From Dyadobacter alkalitolerans DSM 23607 (GTDB lineage: Bacteria; Bacteroidota; Bacteroidia; Cytophagales; Spirosomataceae), in NCBI RefSeq assembly GCF_000428845.1, contig NZ_AUAS01000003.1:434001-498000 (forward strand): a DNA stretch of 64,000 bases. Reading direction: 5' to 3'. Below, in pieces: positions 7,929-16,936 of this stretch. The notes beneath the pieces were generated by a model that was not told the origin of the DNA, made no database searches, and saw nothing but the letters and a program-made list of their open reading frames with translations. A program made the translations under genes and the position numbers. The number at the start of each line of letters is the position of its first letter. Position 1 is the first letter of the stretch.

Positions 7929-9878
7929 TCAGACAAATGCCTTTAAAGACTCCGGATTGCGCATTGTCTCGGGATTGATGCATTTGGCAGGATCCTGTCC
8001 CATCAGAATCCGCTTCATAGGCGCCTCCATTTTTTTCCCGTTGATCGTGTAGGGAATGTCGCTAACCTGTTCTATTGTATCCGGGACATGGCGCGGACTG
8101 TATTCACTTCGTAAAACATCTTTTATGCGCTGTTTCAGCTCTTCCGTCAAGGTTTTGTCTTTACTTAAAACCACAAATAGCGAAATTGTCCCATCGCCGT
8201 TCGCCTTTTCAAGATACACGGCAAGACTGTCTTTCACATCCGGAATGCTCTCGACAGCGCGATAAATTTCGGCAGTTCCAATCCTTACGCCTCCTCTATT
8301 TAATGTTGCATCCGAGCGGCCATAAATGATGACGGAATTGCGGTCGGTAACCTTGATCCAGTCGCCGTGACGCCAGATATTGGGATACATTTCGAAATAG
8401 CTGCTGATGTATTTCTCGTCATCCTCATCATTCCAAAAATAAATGGGCATGGAAGGCATAGGCTGCGTAATCACCATTTCACCCAGCTGGTCGGTCAACG
8501 GTTTTCCATCTTCACTATAAGCCTCGATCCTGCAGCCGAGCATGCGACATTGAATTTCACCAGGATAAACCGGCAAAATCGGGCAGCCGCCCACGAATGC
8601 ACTGCAAACGTCCGTTCCACCGCTTAGCGAAATGAGCCAGACGTCCTTTTTTACATATTTATAAATCCATTCGTACGCCTCCGGCGGCAACGGCGAGCCG
8701 GTTGAACCGATGGTTTCCAATGCATTAAGACTTTCAGAAGTAATGCTCACACCTGCTTTCATGGACGCATTGAAGTAAGCTGCGCCACTTCCGAAATGTG
8801 TTATTTTCGCTTTTTCGGCCAGAGTCCAGAGCGTTTGTGATGATGGAAAAGCAGGCGCTCCGTCATATAGCACAAGCGTTGCGCCACAAAGCAGTGACCC
8901 CAATGCATAATTCCACATCATCCAGCCTGTGGTCGAATACCAGAAATAGCGATCGCCCGGTTTCACATTTTGATGTAAGATCAATGCCTTATGATGTTCG
9001 ATAAGGCAGCCGCCTACGCTGTGTGTGATGGCTTTTGGCTTAGCCGTGGTTCCCGAAGAATAAAGGATCCAGATCGGGTGATCGAAGGGAAGCGGCTCAA
9101 AATCGAGCCCGAAATTTTCAAGATGCAGAATGTCTTCCCAGGAAGTTAATCTTTCCGGGCGGTTCTCTGCATTGATATTATTCACTAAAACCGTGTCTTT
9201 AACACTTGGTAATGTGAAGGATAGCTCTTGTGCGAATGCTGTAAGGTCGTAAGTTTTACCATTATAAACATAACCATCAGCCACGAAAAGCACTTTGGGC
9301 TCAATCTGCGAAAAACGATCTGTAATGGCTCTTTTACCAAAATCAGGTGAGCAGGACGACCACACAGCGCCCACAGCATTGGTCGCGAGAAAAGCCACAA
9401 CGGCCTGCGGAATGTTTGGCAAAATGGCTGCCACGCGGTCACCCGGACGCACGCCGCGCTGTTTGAGCCAGGCAGCCACAGCGGCAACTTCCGTTTCAAG
9501 CGTCTCCCAGGAAATTTCCGTTAATCCGGATTGTTCTGATTGAAAAAGAATGGCTGGCCGGTCCTTCGTTTTATTTCTGAAAACATGCTCGGCATAATTC
9601 AGCTTGGAACGCGTAAACCATTTTGTGCCGATCATCCCATGCTTTGGCCTTTGCAACACTTCCAGGTAAAGGTCATGGGATTTTATATTGAAGTAAAGCC
9701 ACAAACTCTCCCAGAAATCTTCCAGATCCGTCACCGACCAATCCCAAAGATCATGGTAGGAGCGGAAATAAAGGCCTCTTTTGACAAAAAGCCAATCCAT
9801 GTATTTTTTGAGATTGGATTGCTCCAGAAGCGTTCTTCCTGGTTTCCATAGCGGTTGCGGCAGGACATCAGTAGGCAT
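7929..9878 (-). CDS. Acetoacetate--CoA ligase
   Basis: An adenylate-forming enzyme that turns acetoacetate, ATP and CoA into acetoacetyl-CoA. Visible motifs are the P-loop YSSGTTAKPKAITHS, the GWMMWNYALG block, the hinge YGRSDATLNRGGVRIG and the C-terminal lysine motif NGKKMEAPMK. I chose the ATG at 9878 (649 residues, starting MPTDVLPQPLWKPG) because acetoacetyl-CoA synthetases begin near this P-x-W-x-P element; the frame is open 33 codons further upstream to 9977, but that stretch does not look like the family. It stands alone, with no ketone-body genes adjacent. No clear promoter or terminator was found. Confidence 0.9.
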   Translation of the reverse strand: MPTDVLPQPLWKPGRTLLEQSNLKKYMDWLFVKRGLYFRSYHDLWDWSVTDLEDFWESLWLYFNIKSHDLYLEVLQRPKHGMIGTKWFTRSKLNYAEHVFRNKTKDRPAILFQSEQSGLTEISWETLETEVAAVAAWLKQRGVRPGDRVAAILPNIPQAVVAFLATNAVGAVWSSCSPDFGKRAITDRFSQIEPKVLFVADGYVYNGKTYDLTAFAQELSFTLPSVKDTVLVNNINAENRPERLTSWEDILHLENFGLDFEPLPFDHPIWILYSSGTTAKPKAITHSVGGCLIEHHKALILHQNVKPGDRYFWYSTTGWMMWNYALGSLLCGATLVLYDGAPAFPSSQTLWTLAEKAKITHFGSGAAYFNASMKAGVSITSESLNALETIGSTGSPLPPEAYEWIYKYVKKDVWLISLSGGTDVCSAFVGGCPILPVYPGEIQCRMLGCRIEAYSEDGKPLTDQLGEMVITQPMPSMPIYFWNDEDDEKYISSYFEMYPNIWRHGDWIKVTDRNSVIIYGRSDATLNRGGVRIGTAEIYRAVESIPDVKDSLAVYLEKANGDGTISLFVVLSKDKTLTEELKQRIKDVLRSEYSPRHVPDTIEQVSDIPYTINGKKMEAPMKRILMGQDPAKCINPETMRNPESLKAFV

Positions 9879-10172
9879 ATTTACATCTTTATAGGTGAAG
9901 GTTAGGTTATGGAAAAAGCGCTTTTCAGTGCATTGAACCAATAGTACTAATAAACGTTTGGTTACCAAAAATGGCATAAACCGAAGTGAAAATATTTACT
10001 TAAAAATTTCCTGTATCTTTGCAGACTTAATTAAAACAGTTAGTACTCTGATCATCAGATACGTTGATTAGCGGGTTTTAGTGGCATCTTTGAAATACAG
10101 ATCGAAAAACCGCTGTCAGTACACGGCAAATAGTAAGAGGAAACAAATTCCAGTAGTGATACTGCATTCCTA
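9879..10172. other. Divergent intergenic region (294 bp)
   Basis: This AT-rich region lies between acetoacetyl-CoA ligase (-) and the pseudouridine synthase (+). It holds a candidate -7 element at 10014-10021 for the rightward gene and about 150 bp of untranslated leader after it. No RNA gene or riboswitch was recognised. Confidence 0.5.
10014..10021 (+). promoter_or_regulatory. Candidate -7 element for the pseudouridine synthase gene
   Basis: TATCTTTG fits the TAnnTTTG consensus, but no TTG is found 17-23 nt upstream. If it is used, the 5' leader is about 145 nt, which is long. Confidence 0.35.
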
Positions 10173-11843
10173 ATGAGAAAAAGAACATCAACACCCTCGA
10201 AGGCGCCAAAAGCTTCGCAGCCTTCGACCGGCGGACAGAAATCCTTCCGCAAATCCAATGACGGCGCAGGCCATCCATTCAAAAAGGCTCGCCCTGAGGC
10301 AGAAAGCCGTTTTAGTAAACCAAGCATCAAAAAGTCAAGTTTACGGACTGGTTCTGCGAACGGAGACAATGCAGGCCAAAAAGCGCGTCCAAGCTTCAGT
10401 CACGAAAAAGGACCCGGCGAAAGGCCTGGCTTCGATAAGCCGGGCTTCGGTAAGCCACGCTTTGACAAACCGCGTTTCGACAAGCCATCATTCAAATCGG
10501 GCTTCGACAAGCCGGGCTTCGATAAGCCTGGAAATGACCGGCCTGGCTTCCCTAAAAAAGAAGGCGGTTTCCGCAGTCCTGCTGATAAAAAGGATTTTGG
10601 ACAAAGAGAACGATCATCCGGCGATAGGGAATTCAAACCGCGCTTCGAAAGACCGGCGCGCGAAGGCGACAGGCCGCGCTTTGAGAGAAGAGGCGATGAC
10701 CGTCCTGCTCAATCCGGAGAGTCCCGCCCATTCCGTTCGCGGGAAGAATCCGGACAAAGAGAAAGATCTTCCGGAGAAAGGGAATTCAAACCACGTTTTG
10801 AAAGACGTGAAGGTGACCGACCCACCGGCGACAGAGAATTCAAGCCTCGTGCTGAAAGACCGGCGCGTGAGGGCGAAAGACGTGATTCACGCCCATCAGC
10901 TGAGCGTTCTTTTGGTCGTCCCAGCAGAGACGGCAAGTCAGAATTTAAAAAAAAAGGTGAGACCGCGAATGTAGAGCGTGATTTCGAAAAGTCTGCCCAT
11001 AATGAAAACGCAGAGCAAGCAGAAGATCGCAGTGGATTAGATAGAAGAGTGGGCCGATTTGAAAGTGCTCCACGTTACAATTTGTCCAGCTACGAAAAGA
11101 AGAATGCGCCGAAACGAAAGGAAAAAGAGGAATCAGCGCTGATTCGTTTGAACAGATACATTTCAAATGCGGGCATCTGCTCGCGTCGCGAGGCGGATGA
11201 TCTTATCGCTTCGGGTCAGATTTCTGTAAATGGTAAAACGATTACAGAGATGGGTTACAAAGTATTGCCTACTGACGTTGTAAAATATGGCAAAAAGGCA
11301 TTGAACCCGGAGAAAATGGTTTATATATTAATTAATAAGCCAAAAGATTACATCACCACAACCGATGATCCGGAAGAGCGCAAAACCGTGCTTGACCTCA
11401 TTCAAGGTGCTTGTGCTGAGCGTGTTTACCCGGTGGGTCGCTTGGATAGGAATACAACGGGTTTATTGCTTTTGACCAATGATGGAGAACTGGCTGTAAA
11501 GCTGACGCATCCATCCGGCGGGATCAAGAAAATCTATCAGGCGGAATTGGATAAGCCGATTACAACGGAAGATTTCGAAAAGCTGCAACATGGCCTTGAA
11601 CTCGAAGATGGTTTTATTCACCCTGATGAAGTTGGGATTGTAACGCCAGACGCAATGGTGGTTGGCCTGGAAATCCACAGCGGCCGCAACCGGATCGTTC
11701 GGCGGATGTTCGAACATTTGGGTTACGAAGTTCAAAAGCTGGATCGGACGGTTTTTGCCGGATTGAATAAAAAAGATCTTCCGAGAGGAAAGTGGAGATT
11801 TCTGAGCGAAAAGGAAGTTGTAAAACTGAAATTTATGCTCTAA
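10173..11843 (+). CDS. RsuA/RluB-family pseudouridine synthase with long disordered N-terminal tail
   Basis: The C-terminal 240 residues form a standard enzyme: an S4 RNA-binding domain (about 319-375, RLNRYISNAGICSRREAD) and a pseudouridine synthase domain with catalytic Asp425 in GRLDRNTTG. It isomerises a uridine in rRNA, most likely 23S as RluB does, but the site is not determinable. The first 310 residues are low-complexity and rich in Arg, Lys, Asp, Glu, Pro, Gly and Phe, with pentapeptide repeats (FDKPG-like, residues 86-126) and longer RERSSGxREFKPRFER repeats (residues 144-255). Basic tails of this kind occur on Bacteroidota homologues and probably help RNA binding. It ends at a bidirectional terminator shared with degP. 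Confidence 0.9.
   Translation: MRKRTSTPSKAPKASQPSTGGQKSFRKSNDGAGHPFKKARPEAESRFSKPSIKKSSLRTGSANGDNAGQKARPSFSHEKGPGERPGFDKPGFGKPRFDKPRFDKPSFKSGFDKPGFDKPGNDRPGFPKKEGGFRSPADKKDFGQRERSSGDREFKPRFERPAREGDRPRFERRGDDRPAQSGESRPFRSREESGQRERSSGEREFKPRFERREGDRPTGDREFKPRAERPAREGERRDSRPSAERSFGRPSRDGKSEFKKKGETANVERDFEKSAHNENAEQAEDRSGLDRRVGRFESAPRYNLSSYEKKNAPKRKEKEESALIRLNRYISNAGICSRREADDLIASGQISVNGKTITEMGYKVLPTDVVKYGKKALNPEKMVYILINKPKDYITTTDDPEERKTVLDLIQGACAERVYPVGRLDRNTTGLLLLTNDGELAVKLTHPSGGIKKIYQAELDKPITTEDFEKLQHGLELEDGFIHPDEVGIVTPDAMVVGLEIHSGRNRIVRRMFEHLGYEVQKLDRTVFAGLNKKDLPRGKWRFLSEKEVVKLKFML
10428..10550 (+). repeat. In-frame pentapeptide-coding repeats (F-D-K-P-x)
   Basis: About eight imperfect 15-bp units encode GFDKP, GFGKP, RFDKP, RFDKP, SFKSG, FDKPG and FDKPG-like pentapeptides. 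The unit is a multiple of three, so copy-number change would not break the frame. Confidence 0.8.
10602..10935 (+). repeat. In-frame Arg/Glu-rich repeats in the synthase tail
   Basis: Three imperfect copies encode RERSS-G-x-REFKPRFER or a shortened GDREFKPRAER form, beginning near 10606, 10756 and 10827. They are separated by Arg-rich linkers. The similarity is visible at DNA level (GGGAATTCAAACC-like cores). Confidence 0.75.
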
Positions 11844-11866
11844 GATTTTTGAAATAAAACAAAAAG

Positions 11867-11904
11867 AAACCGGCTGCTATGATAAACATAACAGCCGGTT
11901 TTTT
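11867..11904. terminator. Bidirectional terminator between the pseudouridine synthase and degP genes
   Basis: A perfect 10-bp stem, AAACCGGCTG (11867-11876) with CAGCCGGTTT (11892-11901), encloses a 15-nt loop. T-rich runs follow on both strands: TTTTTTA on plus and TTTCTTTTTG on minus. It serves two convergent genes. Confidence 0.85.
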
Positions 11905-11924
11905 ATTTGAACCTTACTTCCTTA

Positions 11925-13466
11925 TTAAAGTCTGAATCCGAAAGAATAAACATCGTATGGAGCATCAGGATAAAGCCCTTCAAACTGCACCATTGACTCT
12001 TCCTTGCCAGTAATAGCGGCCTGGAATTCTTTCACGGAACGAACCGGCTTACCATTTACTTTGGTAATGATAAAACCTTCCTCCACTTGCGAACGGGCAA
12101 ACTTGCCACCGTCGATCGAAACCACTTTCACGCCGCCATCCAGCTTGTAACGGGACAAACGTTGTTTTTCCTGGTCGCTAAGATTGCCGAATTGTGCACC
12201 CAGAGCATTCATGATCGCAGCAGATTCGTCACGTTTCAGGATATCTGAACCACCTGTGCGGTTACGCAATGTGATGTCCAGCTCTTTCTCTTTGCCATCA
12301 CGGTTCACAGTGATTGCCACTTTGTCGCCAGGCTTATGCAAGCCGATTGATTGTTGCAATTCAGGAATGGAGTGAACATTCACACCGTCCACTTTCACGA
12401 TCACGTCGCCTTTCACTACTCCGCCTGCCTTCGCTGCGCTGTTTTCTGTGAATTCACGAACATATACACCGTCGTTCACTTTCACACCATATTCTTCGGC
12501 TTTTCTGCTATCCAGATCATCCAGGGCAATCCCCAGGTAACCGCGTTGCACATTACCGAATTTGATCAAATCGCTTGACACTTTTTTCACAATGCTCGAA
12601 GGAACTGCGAATGCATAACCTGCAAAGCTTCCTGTTGGGCTGGCAATGGCAGTGTTAATACCAATCAATTCACCTTTCAGATTCACTAATGCACCACCAC
12701 TGTTTCCAGGGTTCACAACCGCATCAGTTTGAATAAATGATTCAAGCGGAGAATCCACAGATGATGCCGAAGCAGGAGTAACACCGCGACCTCGTCTCGA
12801 TTGGCCAATGATGCCTAACCCGCGTCCTTTTGCACTGACGATACCGGCTGTTACAGTTGATTCCAAATTAAAAGGGTTACCAACCGCCACAACCCACTCT
12901 CCTACTTTCACAGCATCCGAGTTGCCTAAAACTACTGCTGGCAAGTCTTTCGCTTCTACTTTAATCACCGCGATATCCGTAGACGGGTCAGTACCAATCA
13001 CTTTTGCTCTGAACTTGCTTTTGTTATGTAATGTAACTTCCAGTTCCTGAGCGCCTTCCACTACGTGGTTGTTAGTTACAATGTATCCGTCCGCAGAAAT
13101 GATCACACCCGAACCAGATGCTTCCTGTGACTGAGGACCGCGTGATCCGCCTTCAAATTCGTCACCAAAGAAATCTCTGAAAATATCCGGAATCTGCTGA
13201 CCACCGCCACGCGAGGCCTGGCGCGTCATCGTTGATTTAATGTGAACCACCGTGGGCGTTGTAGCCTCAGCAGCGTAAACAAAATCCCCGGGTGCGCCCA
13301 CCGGTGTGCCCGTTGACGTGAAACGCGTAATCGACTCCGCGGGAGCCTCTTTAAAAATTACATCTTTACCATCGTTATCACTAAATAGTTTGAAGCCGGC
13401 AAGAGTTGATGCACTAGAAATCAACCCAACCAACACTAAACCTTTCCAATTTGTTTTCATATACAT
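11925..13466 (-). CDS. Do-family periplasmic serine protease/chaperone (DegP/HtrA)
   Basis: A 513-residue HtrA protease. The membrane-spanning or signal segment covers residues 8-24. The trypsin-like domain has the triad His134 (TNNHVV), Asp164 (TDIAVIK) and Ser256 (NPGNSGGAL), and two PDZ domains follow (about 305-395 and 420-510). It degrades or refolds damaged envelope proteins in the periplasm. A short Q-rich/Gly linker before the triad matches the regulatory LA loop. Translation may begin at 13466 (MYMK) or two codons later at 13460 (MKTN). The next gene upstream on the same strand is hsp20, but a terminator separates them, so they are independently transcribed stress genes. Confidence 0.93.
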   Translation of the reverse strand: MYMKTNWKGLVLVGLISSASTLAGFKLFSDNDGKDVIFKEAPAESITRFTSTGTPVGAPGDFVYAAEATTPTVVHIKSTMTRQASRGGGQQIPDIFRDFFGDEFEGGSRGPQSQEASGSGVIISADGYIVTNNHVVEGAQELEVTLHNKSKFRAKVIGTDPSTDIAVIKVEAKDLPAVVLGNSDAVKVGEWVVAVGNPFNLESTVTAGIVSAKGRGLGIIGQSRRGRGVTPASASSVDSPLESFIQTDAVVNPGNSGGALVNLKGELIGINTAIASPTGSFAGYAFAVPSSIVKKVSSDLIKFGNVQRGYLGIALDDLDSRKAEEYGVKVNDGVYVREFTENSAAKAGGVVKGDVIVKVDGVNVHSIPELQQSIGLHKPGDKVAITVNRDGKEKELDITLRNRTGGSDILKRDESAAIMNALGAQFGNLSDQEKQRLSRYKLDGGVKVVSIDGGKFARSQVEEGFIITKVNGKPVRSVKEFQAAITGKEESMVQFEGLYPDAPYDVYSFGFRL

Positions 13467-13630
13467 TTGTTGGGGTTATATTTTTATGAATGAATAACGC
13501 AAAGCATTTACTATTTTATTCCCACACAACGCGCATTTAACATATTTTAACTGCAGTTATTCCAAATGCGATTTTACTAAAATATCCTGCCAATGTCACT
13601 AACAATTTAATCGAATCTTTGTTCACAACA

Positions 13631-13664
13631 AAAGGCGCTATTAATCAAAATTAATAACGCCTTT
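13631..13664 (-). terminator. Terminator downstream of hsp20
   Basis: AAAGGCG (13631-13637) pairs with CGCCTTT (13658-13664). After one mismatch, TATTAAT pairs with ATTAATA, closing a 4-nt loop. On the minus strand the stem is followed by TTTTG. It lies 20 bp past the hsp20 stop. Confidence 0.7.
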
Positions 13665-13683
13665 CAAACTTATATTATGCTGA

Positions 13684-14115
13684 TTACGCAATCTCGATCT
13701 GACGAGCTGGTTTTTCTTTTGCTTCTTCACGTTTTGGCAACGCAATGCTCAGCACGCCTTCATTGTAGGTGGCTTCAATCCTGTCGCCGTCAATGGTGTT
13801 AGGCAATGTGAAGGTGCGTTGGAAAGAAGTGTATTTAAATTCCCGACGCGTATATTTTTCGTTTTTCTCTTCTTCATTCTGTTCTTTCTGAGCAGAAATG
13901 GTCAGCTGATTTTTTTCAAGGTTCAATTTGAAATCGGATTTCTGCAAGCCGGGAGCCGCCACTTCGATCCTGAAACCGTCTGTGCTTTCAACGACATTCA
14001 CCGCAGGAACGCTTCCTGAGAATGCTGGGGCTGCGATTTCGTTGAATAAATCTTTGCCAAAAAATCCGTTTAAGTAAGAAGGATTTGCGAAATGGGTTTT
14101 TACTAGAGTGCTCAT
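13684..14115 (-). CDS. Hsp20/alpha-crystallin small heat-shock protein
   Basis: A 143-residue small heat-shock protein. The alpha-crystallin domain covers about residues 37-130, with the motifs APGLQKSDF and EGVLSIALPK (the conserved G-V-L near the domain end). The short N-terminal arm and charged C-terminal tail are normal for the IbpA-type family. It binds unfolded proteins without ATP in the cytoplasm. The upstream region (14116-14410) contains several GACA/TGTC palindromes that may control it. It is monocistronic, with a terminator at 13631-13664. Confidence 0.93.
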   Translation of the reverse strand: MSTLVKTHFANPSYLNGFFGKDLFNEIAAPAFSGSVPAVNVVESTDGFRIEVAAPGLQKSDFKLNLEKNQLTISAQKEQNEEEKNEKYTRREFKYTSFQRTFTLPNTIDGDRIEATYNEGVLSIALPKREEAKEKPARQIEIA

Positions 14116-14410
14116 TGTTATAAAGTTTTAATGGTCTATTTTATTTTTCAGTTTACCTCTGCGGTATGATGGGTAATTATCAATACTCGTTCCTGAGGCG
14201 AAAAGCTAAAAAATAGCAGACACAATGTCCGATAAAAATTTATAGTCTTGTTAAAGCAGACATAATGTCTTGTTTTAGCTAAAAACTATAAGACAAACGG
14301 ACATATTTTGCCGTTGACACTGCAAAAGTCACTGGGCAAAAATGATAATGAGCAAAACGCCGGGACTATTAGCGAAGCTTGAAAGAAGATTAATGAAGCT
14401 AAAAGGGCAA
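14116..14410. other. Intergenic region upstream of hsp20 with repeated palindromes (295 bp)
   Basis: This lies between the rnc stop (14411) and the hsp20 start (14115). It contains two near-identical 14-mers, GCAGACACAATGTC (14216-14229) and GCAGACATAATGTC (14256-14269), 40 bp apart. Further GACA/TGTC half-sites follow around 14290-14330. No TAnnTTTG promoter was recognised on the minus strand, and no RNA gene is visible. Confidence 0.6.
14216..14270. promoter_or_regulatory. Pair of candidate operator palindromes upstream of hsp20
   Basis: AGACAT-A-ATGTCT (14258-14270) is a perfect 6+1+6 palindrome. The copy at 14216-14229 has the same core with one change. The 40-bp centre spacing is about four helical turns, which would put both sites on one face of the DNA. 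The regulator is unknown. Confidence 0.4.
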
Positions 14411-15157
14411 TTAACGAAGCTCTAACATTGCGCAGGCCTGTTCAGAAGCAGACTGCTCAGCTTTTTTCTTGGTAAAACCGTTGCCTTGTGCGAAAGGCTC
14501 GTCGTTGACCAGAATTTGGGAGATGAATTCGCGATGGTGGCGGGTGCCGCGTTCTTCAAGAATTTCGAAGCGGATTTCCTTGCCTTCGCGTTGTGCCCAT
14601 TCGATAATGAGGCTTTTGAAATTGGCATTGTTCTGAATAATGTTATCCAGATCGTAATGCGTAATAAGCTTACTAATGATGAAAGTTCGCGTAAAACGGA
14701 AGCCTTTATCCAGATAAATGGCACCAACAAACGCTTCCAGCGCATCGCCATACATGGATGAGCGGGGCGACATGCCGCGGCGGTTGCCATCATACTCGAT
14801 CAGGCGATCGAGGCCAAGCTTCTTTGAAATTTGATTAAGGGATTCCCGATTGACAATGCGGGAGCGGATTTCGGTAAGAAAACCTTCGTCTTTGTAAGGA
14901 TATTTGGTAAAAAGAAACTCTGCGACCACCATTCCTAAAACAGCATCGCCCAGATATTCCAAACGCTCATTGGATTCACGAAAACCTTTGATAGCCGTTT
15001 CCCGGGAAGCAGAAGTGTGGCGAAAAGCGAGTTGATAGACACCGAGATTCGAAGGCCGGTCGCCAATTACATGCGCAATCGATTCCTTAAATTTTTTATC
15101 CTCAGCACTTCCGGTTCTGAAAAGAGAGAGTATCGGTATAAGAATTCGCTTTGCCAA
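14411..15157 (-). CDS. rnc: Ribonuclease III
   Basis: A 248-residue double-strand-specific endoribonuclease that processes rRNA precursors and structured mRNAs. The signature ERLEYLGDAVL carries Glu64, Glu67 and Asp71; the second metal-binding pair is Asp138 and Glu141 (GDALEA). A double-stranded RNA-binding domain fills about residues 180-248, ending in the KKKAEQSASEQA helix. It begins 14 bp after fabF and is the last gene of acpP-fabF-rnc, a linkage common in bacteria. Confidence 0.95.
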   Translation of the reverse strand: MAKRILIPILSLFRTGSAEDKKFKESIAHVIGDRPSNLGVYQLAFRHTSASRETAIKGFRESNERLEYLGDAVLGMVVAEFLFTKYPYKDEGFLTEIRSRIVNRESLNQISKKLGLDRLIEYDGNRRGMSPRSSMYGDALEAFVGAIYLDKGFRFTRTFIISKLITHYDLDNIIQNNANFKSLIIEWAQREGKEIRFEILEERGTRHHREFISQILVNDEPFAQGNGFTKKKAEQSASEQACAMLELR

Positions 15158-15171
15158 GTGTAATTAGTTAA

Positions 15172-16425
15172 TCAGTCTTCATACTTTTTGAAAACGACTG
15201 ATGCATTGTGTCCGCCAAAGCCAAATGTATTGCTGAGTGCAATGTTGATCTCGCGTTTTTGAGCGTGGTTAAATGTCAGGTTCAGTTTCGGATTGATTTC
15301 CGGATCGTCGGTAAAATGGTTAATAGTAGGCGGAACAACCTGATCACGGATCGCCAGAATGCAAGCCGCAGCTTCGATCGCACCAGCGCCACCCAGCAAA
15401 TGGCCGGTCATGGATTTGGTTGAACTGATGTTCAGTTCATAAGCGTGTTCGCCAAAGAATTTTTCAATTGCTTTAATTTCCTGTGGATCACCGATCGGCG
15501 TAGATGTGCCGTGCGTATTAATATAATCCACATCTTCCGGCTTGATTCCTGCGTTCTCAATCGCATTTTTCATGACGATATGAGCGCCCAGGCCATCCGG
15601 ATGGGGAGCTGTAATATGGTAGGCGTCCGAAGACATGCCCGCACCGATCATTTCAGCGTAAATTTTAGCGCCGCGTGCTTTTGCGTGTTCCAGTTCTTCC
15701 AGGATCAACGCCGCGCCGCCTTCTCCCAATACAAAACCATCACGATCCTTATCATAAGGACGGGAAGCCGTTTCAGGAGAATCATTTCTTTCGGATAATG
15801 CTTTTAATGCATTAAAACCACCCACACCGGCAATGGTAACCGCTGCTTCCGAACCGCCGGAAATACAAACGTTCATCATCCCGAGCTTGATGTAATTAAA
15901 TGCATCAATCAAGGCATTGGTGGCCGAAGCACAGGCTGAAACGGTGATGAAATTGGGACCGCGGAAACCGTAGCGGATCGAGAGAACTCCCGAAGCACTG
16001 TCCACGATCATCTTGGGGATAAAAAATGGGTTAAACCTGGGGGTTTTGCCGTTTTCCGCGAAATTCATCACCTCTTCTTCAAAGGTTTTCAATCCGCCGA
16101 TCCCGGTTCCCCAAATTACACCGGCTTTGTCGAGATCAAGCGTATCTGCGTCAAAGCCGGCGTCCTTCATTGCCTCGTCTGCTGCAATGACGGCGTATTG
16201 GGTAAATGGATCCATTTTACGGGCTTCCTGACGAGGAATGTAACTAGTAACGTCCAGACCTTTAACTTCACAGGCAAACTTGGTGCGAAACTTTTCAGCA
16301 TCAAAACGTGTGATAGGAGCAGCTCCGCTCACACCCGCAACCAAATTTTTCCAAAAGGTAGAAACATCATTTCCAACGGGCGTTAATGCGCCCATTCCGG
16401 TAATTACAACTCTCTTCAAACTCAT
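15172..16425 (-). CDS. fabF: 3-oxoacyl-[acyl-carrier-protein] synthase II
   Basis: A 417-residue condensing enzyme of type II fatty-acid synthesis. The catalytic triad is Cys165 (SACASAT), His305 (NTHGTSTP) and His342 (SMTGHLLG), the Cys-His-His set of KAS I/II. It elongates acyl-ACP with malonyl-ACP in the cytoplasm and typically governs the temperature-responsive step. It lies 43 bp after acpP, whose product is its substrate carrier, and 14 bp before rnc. Confidence 0.96.
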   Translation of the reverse strand: MSLKRVVITGMGALTPVGNDVSTFWKNLVAGVSGAAPITRFDAEKFRTKFACEVKGLDVTSYIPRQEARKMDPFTQYAVIAADEAMKDAGFDADTLDLDKAGVIWGTGIGGLKTFEEEVMNFAENGKTPRFNPFFIPKMIVDSASGVLSIRYGFRGPNFITVSACASATNALIDAFNYIKLGMMNVCISGGSEAAVTIAGVGGFNALKALSERNDSPETASRPYDKDRDGFVLGEGGAALILEELEHAKARGAKIYAEMIGAGMSSDAYHITAPHPDGLGAHIVMKNAIENAGIKPEDVDYINTHGTSTPIGDPQEIKAIEKFFGEHAYELNISSTKSMTGHLLGGAGAIEAAACILAIRDQVVPPTINHFTDDPEINPKLNLTFNHAQKREINIALSNTFGFGGHNASVVFKKYED

Positions 16426-16468
16426 AAAATGGGGACAGAAATAAAATGATACTGGCTAAAAAACCGAA

Positions 16469-16705
16469 TTACTTCACGTTTTCTTCCAGGTATGCAACAG
16501 CCTGACCAACTGTACCAATGTTCTCTGCCTGATCGTCAGGAATAGATAGATTGAATTCTTTTTCAAATTCCATGATTAATTCAACGGTATCTAGAGAGTC
16601 CGCTCCCAAGTCGTTCTGGAAGTTTGCTTCCGAAGTTACTTCCGACTCTTCTACGCCAAGTTTTTCGACGATAATTTGCTTAACTCTTTCTGCAATTGCT
16701 GACAT
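16469..16705 (-). CDS. acpP: Acyl carrier protein
   Basis: A 78-residue acidic helical protein. Ser37 in ADSLDTVEL is the attachment site for 4'-phosphopantetheine. It carries growing fatty-acyl chains and also feeds lipid A synthesis. It is first in acpP-fabF-rnc, so its promoter should lie in 16706-16930, but no clear TAnnTTTG element was found there. Confidence 0.97.
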   Translation of the reverse strand: MSAIAERVKQIIVEKLGVEESEVTSEANFQNDLGADSLDTVELIMEFEKEFNLSIPDDQAENIGTVGQAVAYLEENVK

Positions 16706-16936
16706 TTTATATTCACTTTTTGGTTAAAATCGCAACAAAGAAAGAAATTTCGATTCACTTTGACAAAATTTTTTTAGTCCTTTCAAATTATTGCTTTTAA
16801 TGTTGTTGAAATAAAAAAACCAGAAAATCAAATGCTTACCACGGATGCGTCCCAGTAAATCTTTCCATTGTATAAAGAACAAAGCGGATAGCCGTACATT
16901 CGCAAATTGATTATTGACCACCAGAAAAAGTATAGT

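Noticed and set aside
9879..9977. N-terminal extension of acetoacetyl-CoA ligase (33 codons)
   Set aside because: The extension is hydrophobic and unlike the family; the enzyme's usual N-terminus begins at the ATG at 9878.
10425..10935. Possible CRISPR array or satellite repeat
   Set aside because: The repeats are in frame, degenerate and coding, with no constant direct repeat and unique spacers.
10258..10974. 238-codon alternative plus-strand frame in the repeat region
   Set aside because: It arises from the low-complexity repeats in another frame; the Pro/Arg/Asp-rich frame continues into the S4 domain and is the real one.
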